A stretch of 64,000 nt of DNA from Gnetum montanum (taxonomy: Eukaryota > Streptophyta > Gnetopsida > Gnetales > Gnetaceae). Positions 1 to 11,400 of this stretch are shown piece after piece. Below the pieces are notes generated by a model, which had not been told where the DNA came from, made no database searches, and saw only the letters and a list, made by a program, of their open reading frames with translations. Position 1 is the first letter of the stretch. Each line of letters begins with the position of its first letter. The position numbers and the translations under genes were made by a program. Where the stretch lies: the NCBI GenBank assembly GCA_015680685.1, contig MNCI01004170.1:266821-330820 (forward strand), read 5' to 3'.

Positions 1-226
1 CGTACACAACTTGTGTTCAGGTTACAAAGTTGCTCGAATAAAGAGCCGTTCACTCTAGGACTCCTACTGCGGGCACATGGGAAATTAATCTAACTCTGGA
101 GTGTTCAAACTACCAGAGCTTCGCTACTTCTAGCTAGGATTGGGAAATGAAGGAAGTGCCGCCTCTTATTTATAGATATGGCGGCGGACCGCGATATCGC
201 AACGGCCGTGATATCGCGTCTCATCA
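1..226 (-). mobile_element. LTR fragment of a GATATC-type Ty3/gypsy element (5' part, runs off the left edge)
   Basis: Read on the minus strand, this begins TGATGAGACGCGATATC at 226, has two GATATC palindromes in CG-rich context (about 193-215) and a TATAAATA box at 174-167. It then continues into sequence matching the R region of the E2 LTR (the GTAGGAGTC...AGAGTGAA...TCTTTATTCGAGCA stretch near 23,350). No polypurine tract is seen just upstream (227-260), so this is either a solo LTR or the 5' LTR of an element extending leftwards. Its CG-rich palindromes are among the best preserved in the window, so it may be one of the younger copies. Confidence 0.75.
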
Positions 227-970
227 AACATTATCTAGCTAGTCTTAAACATGTTGGAATGTTGGATTTGATCTTGGAGTTAATTTTGAATACTTGTTAG
301 ATATTTGGATTATTTGAACTTATTTCCCTATTAGATGTATCCCTCCATCATCAAAGTTTGATTTTTATTACTTTAGATGCTCAAATATTTACTATTTATT
401 AGGAGCTAGCACCAAGTTATATGGCTAGTTACAGATGGACTTCCATAAAATGTTTAGTATTTGACTCTTACTAGGATGCACAATATGGCTATCATTGTAG
501 GCTCTATCCTATAAGAGAGGGTGATTCATGATTCATTAGTTCCTTTGAATGATGCCTTTAGAATATTAAAAGTGAGTCTTAGGTAGTACCTCTAACACTA
601 GTAGTTTGATTTGAGATTAATAAATAAATTCATACATATGGTAGTTTGGAATTTAATTTGGAAATTTAAAGACACATACATGATAATAATTCCCATATTT
701 GAAACTAAGTATGATGCATACTAGTCTCCTTATTTATAGTTTGATGCATTGGAGTAAATAATTTAATTTGTTTAGGATTTCATTTGATGCCCAGATCTAT
801 GTGTGACATGTGGTCTATGGTGTTTAGATTATATATGTCTTATTAACATGTGTTGTAGGCTAGCATGCCTTAATCTAGCCACCATGAAACTTACTATTGA
901 ATCAATTATAGGAGGTGTGATGGTTTCTTACTTAGCTTATATTCATCCATTCTTTAATTTTTAGATCATT
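227..970. other. intergenic, nothing recognised
   Basis: AT-rich sequence with no open frame of note, no terminal repeats and no recognisable domain on either strand. Confidence 0.5.
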
Positions 971-974
971 AAGG

Positions 975-1205
975 CTAGGAAAAATAAATAGATTTAAAAG
1001 CTAAAAAAAGTTTAGGGTAAGCTAAAAAAATTTTAGGATTTGGTAAAAATATTTTTAGGGTTAGTTGAAAAAATGTTAGGGTTAGCTTAAAATAATTTTA
1101 GGGTTTGCTAAAAAAAATTTAGGATTAGCTAAAAAAAAATTTTAGGGTTAGCTAAAAAAATTTTACGGTTAGCTTAAAAAAAATTTTAGGGTTTGTTGAA
1201 AAACT
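975..1205. repeat. minisatellite of about 21-25 bp with telomere-like TTTAGGG cores
   Basis: Roughly nine to ten degenerate units of the form GCTAAAAAAATTTTAGGGTTA. At least five contain the plant telomere heptamer TTTAGGG; others are one base off (TTTAGGA, TTTACGG). The array directly abuts the 3' end of the minus-strand Penelope-like element. One further unit is found at the 3' end of its partial tandem partner (about 4,912-4,930). Confidence 0.8.
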
Positions 1206-4200
1206 TTTGATGGGATCTCATGTAGCTAACGAAAAGATGGAATTGGAAAATGGAGTAAAGCAAAAGAAAAAGTTTGAAAAACAAATTGAAAAAGATCAAA
1301 TGGATGTAAAATAAAGCAGAGCTACAACATAAAACGTTTTCAGGGAATCACACCCCTCCACAATATGTTTTGAGCTAAGCTATGGTATGCCATGAGCATA
1401 AGTGCTTGAATTTATAGTGTCCCTGCTTTGAAAAATTTAATTTTAAGCTAGAAAATAATTTTAATCAAATCCCACTCATTCTGGCCAAAGTGGGGGTGGG
1501 ACAAAGCACTTGGAATCTATTTCTAATGAGAAAGGAATGTAGCTTTCTAAGATTTTGCTAGCAAGAAACCACATCTAGAATGACGTTCAAGAATGCCGAA
1601 TCTTTTTGGTAAAGCTGATCAAGTATAGGGTTTAGGAGGGTCCTCATGTTCAAGGATTTAGTAAAAAGACTAAAATCTAGTTTGAAGATAAGAGGGGTCT
1701 ATTTCTTACTACAAACATCATGACTTTAATGAAGTCTAGCAAGAAGAAATTTCCAAGAAGAAGTAAGAACAAGGTTGAAACATTTGACCAGTAGGTGGGA
1801 AGGATACCCTTGAGCAAAAAGTCATCAAAAGAGTTAATGTTGAATTTTTTGAAGATCGCCAAGGCAAGATTCCATAATGAGATAACGATTGAATTTTCCA
1901 ACAATGAATGCTTTCTTTTGATGGAATGGATGCTAGAAGGAGAAAGGGATGTATTTGTAGGCATTCAAGGATTTTTGAAAACACTTAGTAGATAAAATAC
2001 TAGTGTTAGCAAAATGAGGATCCTTCAAGAAAGTAACATCAAGGATATGTGCTACAAAATCAGAAATGGTAGGGGTAATGTTGATGGATGGATAAACATT
2101 ACCATGCCAAGTGAGAAAAAGGAGAAGGAATCTTCAAGACCACTCAAGATGCCAAAAGCATCATTGATGAATCTTTTGAAATACAAAAGATTTTGAGAGT
2201 TTAAAGCAGAGAAAACTTGTTTCTAAACTTGTTTCTCAAAATGACATAAAAAAAAGGTAGGTATAGACAACAACAAAGTTACTCTCCATTGCAGTGCCTA
2301 TAATCGACTTGTAATGAACTCCATTGAATCCCAAAAAGTGTTCTTGGAGAACCAAAAAAGTAAGCTCTAGAATGGCATTACTGTAGAAATTTTGCAAAGG
2401 AAAAGATTAGCAGGAAAATATGATTCAACCATATCCTTGAGAGCAATAATGTCATGGTCTATGGGAATGCTAGGGCAAAGAGATTTTACATCAAACATAA
2501 AAAGAAGTACTTTTAAGAGGTAGAACTTGTGTGTAAATCATGGATCAAGGGAAAGGAATCCTGAAAATGGTATGGTTGAAAACATAAAATGGTGAATAAC
2601 AACTAATGGAGTAGGCAGGAGGCAGGTTCAAGAACATAACCCATGTAAGAGCAGATTGGTCAGCCAACCATTACAGGTTTGAGGATTTTACAGATTAAAT
2701 AAAAATTTTAAGGTTTAAAAGTCTTACATTTGAGAAGAGAATCCTTAAATTTTAAGAAAACCTAAGGATATCGATTGATAATAGAGAATAGTCGATGATG
2801 AAGATCATCTCATGGAATAGAATCCACATGAAGATAAATGTCCAAATCATAAAGTTGCCTGATGGCTTCTTGAAGATACCAAGAAGAATCCAGGACACAA
2901 ATTCCAAGATTTTTATCTTTAGGGTGAATGACAATGTTTGTATGCTTTTGGAGTTTGTGAAGCACTCTAAGAAGGCATCGAGGAAGAAGAGGTTGAATGC
3001 TAAAATTTATGAAGAAGAGCATAGCTTCAAGAGAAGAGAGACAATTACAAATGTAGGATTGAAGTTGCTTATTAGTGGGTTCCAATTACTAGGACAAAAG
3101 AATTTCATTTTGGCAATCTGAGTTGTTAAAATAAACAATGAAGATGAGAATGTGTCTTCAAGTTTATGTTTAAATAGATTCCATAGGTAAAGAAGCTTAG
3201 AAAAAGTAGTAAATTTCTTAAGAATAGAAATGCAATCCATGGGGAGGGGGCAAGGGATAAACTTTAAGTTGTAGCGTAGAACCTTAATTCCATCTGTAGA
3301 GAGTGTGTGATAAAAAATTATGAATTGCAAAATTGAATATGTGGTTTTTAATTTCGCAAATGGATTTGCGCACAAAGAGAAAACATGCATAAGATTTCTA
3401 GTTTCTAGGCATGCAATGTAAATACCTAAGGGTGGATGATCTAGGTGATGGTGCAAATACCATAGAGTTGAAAAGTAGCAGAGGGTCATTGGAGATAGAG
3501 ACCAAGCAGATTTCCCAGAGGTAGCAAGTATGGAGGTTGCTATTGCTACAAATTGGAAAGGTGTAAGAGTTTGGCTAAAAGAAGGAAACATGGATGCTAC
3601 CGTTAGGGGTGGTTGGGATTGGGGCAAATGGGGTTGAGATTGAGGTAGATGGGTTTTGTTTCCATTGATGATGTGGGTTTCATTTCATTTGCTATTTGTT
3701 TTTTTGTGGCTGCCAATTTTTCTGGGGCTACTGCCAAGAAGGAGAAGGTTGCTGCAAAACTATTTCGAGTGAGGGTTGTGTCAAATTAGAAGGTCGATGA
3801 TGCTACATAACCCTGTGGTTTTTCTAGTTGGAAGAAATACTATGTTTTTGTTGATTCTGCCACATGTTCTTGCATAGAGAAATGTTTGCAGGGATAGCGT
3901 TGCAATCTTTTAGCCACTCACTGAATTTCTAAAATGTGACATCCCATTCTTGATGCACAGTTTCTTTGCAAACCTCTTTTGACCATGGGCAAGGGATCAA
4001 GGTGATTTACTTTAGTTTTAACGAGAGACACCATATTCTTTTGTTTCTCCTCTGCTTTTTTCTAGGCTTCAAAGAAGATATTAAATCCAATCCATTCATT
4101 GATTAAAGCTTCCTCCAACTTCTTTGTGTAAGACTACATAAGGGAATTTTGAAAGAGGGCTGGTTGTTGAATGTAGGAAATGCATTCAACCAATTTTTAC

Positions 4201-4905
4201 ACCACATCACATGGAAAAGACTCGACCCTTTGGTGATGGGCTTCTACAAAGGTTATTTTAGCAAAAAGGTAGGCTTTTTGGAGCTTAATATTGTGCTCAT
4301 GTTGAAGTGTAGCAAATTCTTGTTGGAGAAGGGAGTTTCCTTCTAGGAAAAAAGCTTTCAAACCCAAAGTAAAAATTCACAAGCTATGAACTAGCAATAT
4401 TTCAAAATGAAGTTGCTCGATTTGTTCCTTGGTATGGTGCAAGTGATCAGCATCGTAAAGGTATTTGTAAAAACCTTTAGTTATGGTGCTCATCATTTCA
4501 ATCAGAACTTTCAAAATTGGATCGTTGAAAATAGTTACAAAAGATAGAAAATTATTTTTGTTGCCACCAAAGGACAACACATTGGGATTGGACTTTTGAA
4601 AGTTGTCACAGGCATTGAACAAGATTGCTACAAAGCTCATTTTCTTTGCATTTGGTTCTGAAGAAAGAAACAAGAAATGCTTCTGTGGAACCAAATGGAT
4701 CATCATGCATTGTGCAGTTTACAAGACACAAACCTAATGCAAGATTCATGTCATGTTTTGATGAAGGATTCAGTGGACATGATCATTTCCATAAAGAGCT
4801 AGCAGATAGATCAGAAGTCAACTCGTGCTGAGAAGTAGTGAGAGTTGAATGATCAAAAGCAAAAGGTTGCTAACCTGCAAAGCTCATTTTTGTTAGGCAA
4901 AAAAA
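1000..4905 (-). mobile_element. Penelope-like retroelement (PLE), decayed full-length copy
   Basis: The element reads on the minus strand from about 4,905 to about 1,000. It holds a single decayed ORF of about 1,000 codons (4,706-1,677) with a PLE-type reverse transcriptase, followed by a 3' region of about 650 bp. That 3' region plus the end of the ORF is repeated as a direct repeat at about 4,905-5,858, giving the head-to-tail partial tandem ('pLTR') typical of PLEs. I see no clear GIY-YIG endonuclease domain after the RT. An endonuclease-less PLE and a lost or decayed GIY-YIG domain are both possible. Confidence 0.8.
1677..4706 (-). pseudogene. Penelope-like reverse transcriptase ORF (broken)
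   Basis: A reverse transcriptase that would copy element RNA into DNA at a chromosomal 3' end. Reading on the minus strand from ATG at 4,706, coding sequence continues in shifting frames to the stop at 1,677. It runs through an N-terminal part (4,706-3,630), a segment with PSNWNP (about 3,090), and the PLE hallmark HPKDKNLG...LDSSWYLQEA (about 2,930-2,860). RT motif A follows as FDVKSLCPSIP (about 2,500-2,460). The catalytic YxDD box is altered to F-I-N-D (about 2,170). The thumb region (FLKDPHF, then QKSLNAYKY) lies near 2,010-1,900. At least one frameshift (near 3,050) and many stops make it inactive. The N at the first catalytic Asp is a further loss. DKNLG, rather than DKGGG, recalls telomere-associated PLEs, but that is from memory of the family and not a search. 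Confidence 0.82.
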
Positions 4906-5858
4906 TAGACAAAAAATTTTAGGGTTATTTGAAAAAATTTTGATGGAATCTCATGTGGCTAATGAAAAGACAGAATTGGAAAACAGAAAAGAGCAAAAGA
5001 AAAAGTTTGAAAAACAAATTGAAAAAGCTCAAATGGACATAAAACAAAGCAGAGTTACAACATAAAACATTTTTAGGGAATCAGACCCCTCATCAATATG
5101 TTTTAAGCTAAGTTGTGGGATGCCATGAGCATAAGTGCTTGAATTTATAGTGTCCTAGCTTTGCTAAATTTAATTTTGAGTAGGAAAATAATTTTAAGTG
5201 GGAAAATAATTTTAAGCGAGAAAATAATTTTAATTTTGAGTGAAAAAATAATTTTAATTTTAAGCGGGAAAATAATTTTAAGCAAGAAAATAATTTAATT
5301 TTGAGTGGAAAAACAATTTTAATTTTGAGCGAGAAAATAATTTTTAGGAAAATAATTTTAAGTGGAAAAATGATTTTAATTTTGAGCGGGAAAATAATTT
5401 TAATTTTGAGTGGGAAAATAATTTTAATTTTGAGTGAAAAATAATTTTAAGTAGGAAAATAATTTTAATCAAGCCCCACTTGTTCTAGCCAAAGTGGGGA
5501 TGGGATAGAGCACTTGAATCTATTTCTAACAAGAAAAAAAAAGTAGCTTTCTAGGGTTTCACCAATAAGTAACCACATCTAAAATGACATTCAAGAGTGT
5601 TGGATTTTTTTGGTGAAGCCAATCAAGTATAGGATTTAGGGTTTAAGAGGGTCCTCACATTCAAGGATTTAGTAAAAGGACTAAAATCTAGTTTGAAGAT
5701 GAGAGGGGTTCATTTCCTACTACGAACATCATGAATTTGATGAAGTTTGGCCAAAAGTGATCATTGGAAAGAAGTAGAAACAAGGTTAAAACATTTAACC
5801 AGTAGGCAAGAATGATACCCTCGAGCAAGAATTTATCAAAAGAGTTGATGCTGAATCT
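4906..5858 (-). mobile_element. 5'-truncated tandem copy of the same PLE (pLTR partner)
   Basis: On the minus strand this starts abruptly inside the RT thumb region (FSINSFDKFLLEGI..., matching FNINSFDDFLLKGI... of the main copy). It continues through the whole 3' region to one TTTAGGG-type unit at about 4,915, where the full copy begins. It aligns to 1,185-1,848 with many substitutions. It is longer because of an expanded minisatellite at 5,160-5,465. Homology stops sharply at 1,848 / 5,858. Confidence 0.8.
5160..5465. repeat. AT-rich minisatellite (GAGCGGGAAAATAATTTTAA type)
   Basis: About a dozen tandem units of 13-24 bp built from 'AGTGGGAAAATAATTTTAA(TTTTG)'. The other PLE copy has only one to two units at the corresponding place (about 1,440-1,460), so this array expanded after the copies separated. 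Confidence 0.8.
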
Positions 5859-5869
5859 ACTAATTTTAG

Positions 5870-6254
5870 CTATCTTGAGGAAGTTGGATCTATCAAAGCC
5901 CAAAATAGACACAAAGGTAAACCTCACTATCCTGAAGATGGATACCTTAAGATCTACACCAAGCTTAGTCCCTTCATTAAGAAATCCAACAACCCAAGTT
6001 TCATGTTGGCATCCCAAGCCAATGAGATGTGGGAACTCTAAAAGGAAATGAGGACACAACTCTAGGAAATGAAATCCACCCATTGGGAGATCTTAACCAT
6101 CTTGGAAAGGGTAAGTTCTACCCTCACAACAATGGATAAGATGATCACTAATAATGAGAAGAACATGCCTATGCAGATTTGGGATGATGATGAGGGGGCT
6201 GAAACCTCGTATTTTGAGAAGGATATGGAAGTGAAAGAAGAATCAAAGGTTTGA
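5870..6254 (+). pseudogene. unrecognised coding-like fragment, coiled-coil character
   Basis: A frame runs to the TGA ending at 6,254 with only two internal stops, both of the CAG-to-TAG or CAA-to-TAA kind. The text is protein-like: SFMLASQANEMWEL, then KEMRTQL, EMKSTHWEILTILERVSS, and an acidic tail with DDDEGAET. The EMRTQL-EM-STHWEILTILERVSS stretch has a heptad-like pattern. It begins exactly where PLE homology ends, so it is the target sequence or another broken element. No family is recognised. Confidence 0.4.
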
Positions 6255-6827
6255 TCCATATGTTTGTTGCTTGTTTTTCTAGGGCTAGAGAGGCCATTTT
6301 GTGTTTAAATTCTGGACCTACATATGCTTTGATTTTTGTTATATATATGATCTTTTGGTGATAAAGTTGGATTTTATGGTGATCATAAGACCTTTAAATT
6401 TCTCAATATGTTATGAACATTATTACCAATGTGAAGGGCTTGGAATGAATGTTTCTATTTTTTTTTTATCACTATTTAAGATTTGGAATAAAATATTGGA
6501 ATTTCTTGGTATTATGGTTATATTGGTAAAAGTTATAATATTTGGAACAATGCATGGGTTATGAAAGGAGATTATTAGTATGTGATTGAATTTGGAAAAA
6601 TAAATATAACATAGACACACACACACAGAGACACACACATATATATATTATATTCATGCATGTTTAAGAGATATCGTTCACCTCTGTTAGCGAGGCACTA
6701 GCCAAAGGCTTGTAGGGGGTTGTGATGAACCCTTTATTTTATTTAGTATTAATAAAAAATAGCTTAAATTTTTTTTATTTTTTTATTTTATTATATTGAA
6801 GTACATTAAATTCCTCAATGGTACGTG
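6255..6827. other. intergenic with (AC)n/(AT)n microsatellite
   Basis: AT-rich sequence with a compound microsatellite at about 6,613-6,650 (ACACAC...AGAC...ATATAT). No gene is seen. Confidence 0.5.
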
Positions 6828-7256
6828 ATATATATATATATATATATATATCAATTGGTCGAGATGATTTTTTAAAAAAATGATATTAACCAAGCTTGAC
6901 TACTGGACAAGGTAACAAGATAACTGAAAATGGAATCACTCATCCCTCTTCTATTTCTCTATCACTTACCCAATTTAGTTTTACCCTCTAGGTCAAGTTT
7001 GCTCTTTCTTTCTTTGTTCATGGTGTTTTTGAGAAATAAATCTCTTGCATAAATAACACTCAAAAACACCATGAACAAACAAAGAAAGAGCAAACTTGAC
7101 TGAGAGGGTAAAACTAAATTGGGTATGTGGTAGAAAAATAGAGGGATGAGTAATTCCAATTTTAGTTATCTTGTTACCTTGTCCAATAGTTGGGTTTGGT
7201 TAACATCAATTTTTTTTATAAAATAATCTTGACCAATTGATAGATATATATATATC
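6828..7256. repeat. long foldback (inverted repeat), MITE-like
   Basis: The left arm (6,828-7,033) and right arm (7,059-about 7,256) are near-perfect reverse complements around a loop of about 25 bp (7,034-7,058). The inner ends are TGGTGTTTTTGAG (7,021-7,033) and CTCAAAAACACCA (7,059-7,071). Both outer ends are (AT)n tracts next to CAATTGGTC / GACCAATTG. It has no coding capacity. It could be a foldback transposon or MITE, or a source of hairpin RNA. Confidence 0.85.
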
Positions 7257-7264
7257 TAAACTAG

Positions 7265-8475
7265 GGGAGTGGTTTCATGGGCTATGAGTAGAATTTAATT
7301 ATATTTTTTATTTTTTAAGTTATCATCACTATTTGCATTCCAAATAATATATACTTGTAAACATGAATTGGTTAAAATAAAATTTTATATATTTCATATA
7401 TGTTGATGAAGGAATACATTACATAATTATTGCAACAAACATTACAGAGCTATATAATAGGATTGAGCAAAAGGCAAAATACAATGATAACTATGAACTC
7501 AATATGCCTAATACTCCAATTGAGTAAAACGAACTCCTTGTGCAATTCTACTTTGGAGATGTTTAGCATCTAAAATATTTTTCTATCTTTGCACATAAAA
7601 AAGAGGATGAATCTTTAAAGAATCAATGGTCTTGACTCCAAATAATGCAACAAATGGTATACCCCTAAGTTCTCTTGTGTAGCAGTTTCGCGGGCTATGA
7701 GTAGAATTTAATTATTATTTTTATTTTTTAAGTTATCATCACTATTTGAATTCCAAATAATATATACTTGTAAACATAAATTGGTTAAAATAAAAGTTTA
7801 TATATTTCATATATGTTGATGAAAAAATACATTGCACAATTATTGCAACAAACATTACTGAGTTGTATAATAGAATTGAGCAAAAGGAAAAATACAATGA
7901 TAACGGTGACCTCATTATGCCTAATCCTCCAATTAAGTAAAACGAACTTCCTGTGCAATTATACTTTTAAGATGTTTAGCATCTAAAATCTTTCTATATC
8001 TTTGCACAAAGAAAGGAGGATGAATCTTTAAAGAATCAATGGTCTTGACTATAGATAATACAACAAATATTAGACCCGTAAGTTCTCTTATGTAGTAGTT
8101 TCGTGGGCTATGAGTAGAGTTTAATTGTTTTTTTATTTTTTAAGTTATCATCACTATTTGTATTCCTAATAATTTATACTTGTAAATATAAATTGGTTAA
8201 AATAAAATTGTATATATTTTTTATATCTTAATGAAGGAATACATTGCATAATTATTGCAAAAAACATTATAAAGTTGTATAATAGGATTGAGAAAAAGGA
8301 AAAATACAATGATAACTGTGAACTCAATATGCCTAATCCTCCAATTAAGCAAAACAAACTTCCTGTGTAATTCTTCTTTGTAGATGTTTAGCATATGAAA
8401 TCTTTTTATATCTTTTCACATAGAAAGGAGGATGAATCTTCAAAGAATCAATGGTCTTGTCTCTAGATAATGCAA
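7265..8475. repeat. three tandem copies of the Helitron 3' end (period 413 bp)
   Basis: The marker GGGCTATGAG recurs at 7,279, 7,692 and 8,105, exactly 413 bp apart. Each unit carries the end of the helicase gene (the GAATCAATGGTCTTG segment) plus the 3' flank and the AGCCC-YGAAAC segment. Homology of the third unit runs into the real helicase C-terminus, to about 8,475. The first two units are dead duplicates with no open frame. Confidence 0.85.
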
Positions 8476-11400
8476 CAATAATAGCCTTATCTAATGTCAT
8501 TCCTTGAGATTTATGAATAGTCATGATCCATGCCAACCGTAACAGTAACTGACAAGATGCTCCTCAGACCACAAGCATAATTGGCACATGATAAGGATTA
8601 CCATTATCAAAGGCACATCTAATGTATGAGTCAAAATCAACAATAACATACAATGGTAATGCAGGTGGTTATTTACCTTGAGGTTACACAATACCATAAA
8701 TCATGCCAAGTGCACCATTTACCAATCCTACTTCAGGCCAAAGGTTAACTGTGAGCATTACCCTTTCACCTTCACATATAAGTAGAGATCACTCTAACTC
8801 TATATCATCACATTCATCATCTGAGATTCTGAATTCACAGGGATCTCTATTTGCTACACACAATGCAATAGGTCTCTGCATTGTTTGCAACATCTTCTTA
8901 TTATGTGATTAGACTTTATCCTTTGAATCATATAAGGGCATTGATTTTTCAAAACCATATAATCCACTCAAAGTGGATGGAAGATTCATTCGAGTAGCCA
9001 AGAAATTATAATCTTTATCATGGCTTTTTCCTTCTTTGATATGCATCAATACTTTCTTGTTGTTGAGGATCATTTCCAAACTGACAAAAAATTGCATCTA
9101 AAATAACAAATGTATCAAATAATTCCCAAACCTCTATAATATCTTTATTTTTAGATGCATAAGGCACAACATTAAGCATAAAAGGAAGCTAACCTAAATC
9201 ACTTATCAATATAATTGATCTTACTCCAAAAACTTCATTGTGATGTTTTGGAAAAATTTCTCTTAGCCATCTATCAATGCTTTGTAATAATCTTTCTCCC
9301 ACAAAACTCATTTTATCAATTCTTATATATCTTACCTGTGATAGTCAATGTTGTATACTTATCTTTGTAGATGAAGAGAGTTCTTTGTAGGCACCTATTC
9401 CAATGTTCAAACTGGAATGAATGGTTGTTGCATTAATGTTAAATGTTGCAGCTCCTGTGAGTGCCATTACAAGTAAAGCATTATGTTTTTCATTGCAGTA
9501 TTTCATGAAAGCATTACGAAGCGCACCTATGAGAAATGACTTTCCCATACTAGCTATTCCCTGGATAATCATTCTTAAATGGGAAACAACTTCATCTATT
9601 GATTGTAAAAACATCATGTGGCATACAATTTTATTGTAGCACTTCTTTTGCTTTACACCCAACTTATCAAAATCATATGCAATGTAGTCACGATCAATAA
9701 CAATCATGGACCAAGATGATTTATTGATGGTAATAAAACTTGTAGCAAATTTTGCAACATCCTCTCCTAGATATTGTAATGTCCAGTTATGCATTTTATC
9801 AACATCTCGTAGCCCAAGCATCCCCACTTCTATTGTTTAAAAATGACCTGTTGATAAGAGATGACGGTTGAGGATTTCAAAATCATATTACTCATGATCT
9901 TACACTTGGGGGGTTACATTTAAAAATTTTCTTTCTTCCTCCAAGGCTTTCTGAAATTCTTCTTTAGTATTAATCTTCGATGCTACATAAAGATGTTGAA
10001 CAAACAACCACCTCATTTCAATTTCATCATTAGAACCAAGATCTCACTTGACATCTTTAAGTGGATAATGTAACAACAACATAGCCCAATAGTATTAAAT
10101 CTATTTTTGTTCTCCTTGCTTTGGTGGGATGAGAAACTTGGGATAATATCTGACAATAGCATCTGGCTCTAGGTGACATAAATTCCAATTTGGGTTGGAC
10201 TTATTGTTTATGTTGTAATTGTACTCTTTAAAATCTTACAGCAATGAGACGCCCTCCATCGAAAGTGAACGTTTCTGATACATATTAATAAGAGTTGTGT
10301 AGTTTTTAGCTTCATTAGTTTCATCTAAATTAATTTGAAATTTTTTATATACCTCTTGAGAAATATTGAGCCTGCGGAAAACACAACTATAGTTTACCAA
10401 AGGAAGCTCATACAACATGTGGTAGACCTCCATAGCACCATTGTCTCTATCTATAGCAACATCCATCATAAGGCTTCTATAAACTAATAAAGCATCTTCA
10501 TGAGGATCCCTTGACTTAGAAATTTACAATAACATGTCACGAAAAGATTGTGATTTCTTCTCTATTTTAGCTACATATTTCACAATATATTTTATAACAA
10601 CACATCATGACATTACTAGCTAAAATTTGTATTTTCCCTCCATGTCTGAAGCATCATTCTATTATGAACATTAAGCCTTTAATTTTTTCTTCGAGGAACA
10701 TAAGTAATCTCATTATTATTTTCTAAATCTCTCTAGAAAGTTGATTCTAAAGATAACAACCAAGGAACATTGTACCTATAATTGAAAAATACGAAAGTTA
10801 AATATTTATATATTTTTCCCATGATAAATTAAAGTTTACTTGCTAATAAAAATGAATGCAATGGTGAGGAAATAGTAATGATACAACATTTTGATTAGAA
10901 AGTAGCACCTGCAAACTTCTTTGCCATTACGTTTTTGTAAGCATGTATTGGGTTTGCATACAGTAGGTCTTTGAACAGCATTAAGAAAATCAGTAGAATT
11001 ATTTTTTAGATCCATACATTGTAATTGTTAAGTAGTCAACTCACATGGATGACGTAACATATTTACACGTAAAGCCTAAGTGAGAAGAGAGATTGAAAGT
11101 AGTAACAATGGAGAAATTAATATCTCTGTATTCTAAGCAATATAAGAAAAAAAAAAGACCTTTGTATAAAAAATAGAAAAGATAAATGAGAACTTACATT
11201 ATTTGGATGTCCATTAGCTTTAAATCTTGGATTCCATGCATTTGTAATTGAATCAAGAAATTCCTTTACCCTATGCATGACGTGAGGATCATTATGGTTG
11301 AGCTCATCTACCTTTGAAGCACCTTGTATCCATAGGAAACCATGAACATGTGGAGATTCATGATGCTGCCACTCATATTGTGTCTAATAATAAAAAATAT

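Noticed and set aside
2795-3121. Plus-strand open frame of 108 codons
   Set aside because: It is the shadow of the minus-strand Penelope-like RT, whose motifs are far stronger.
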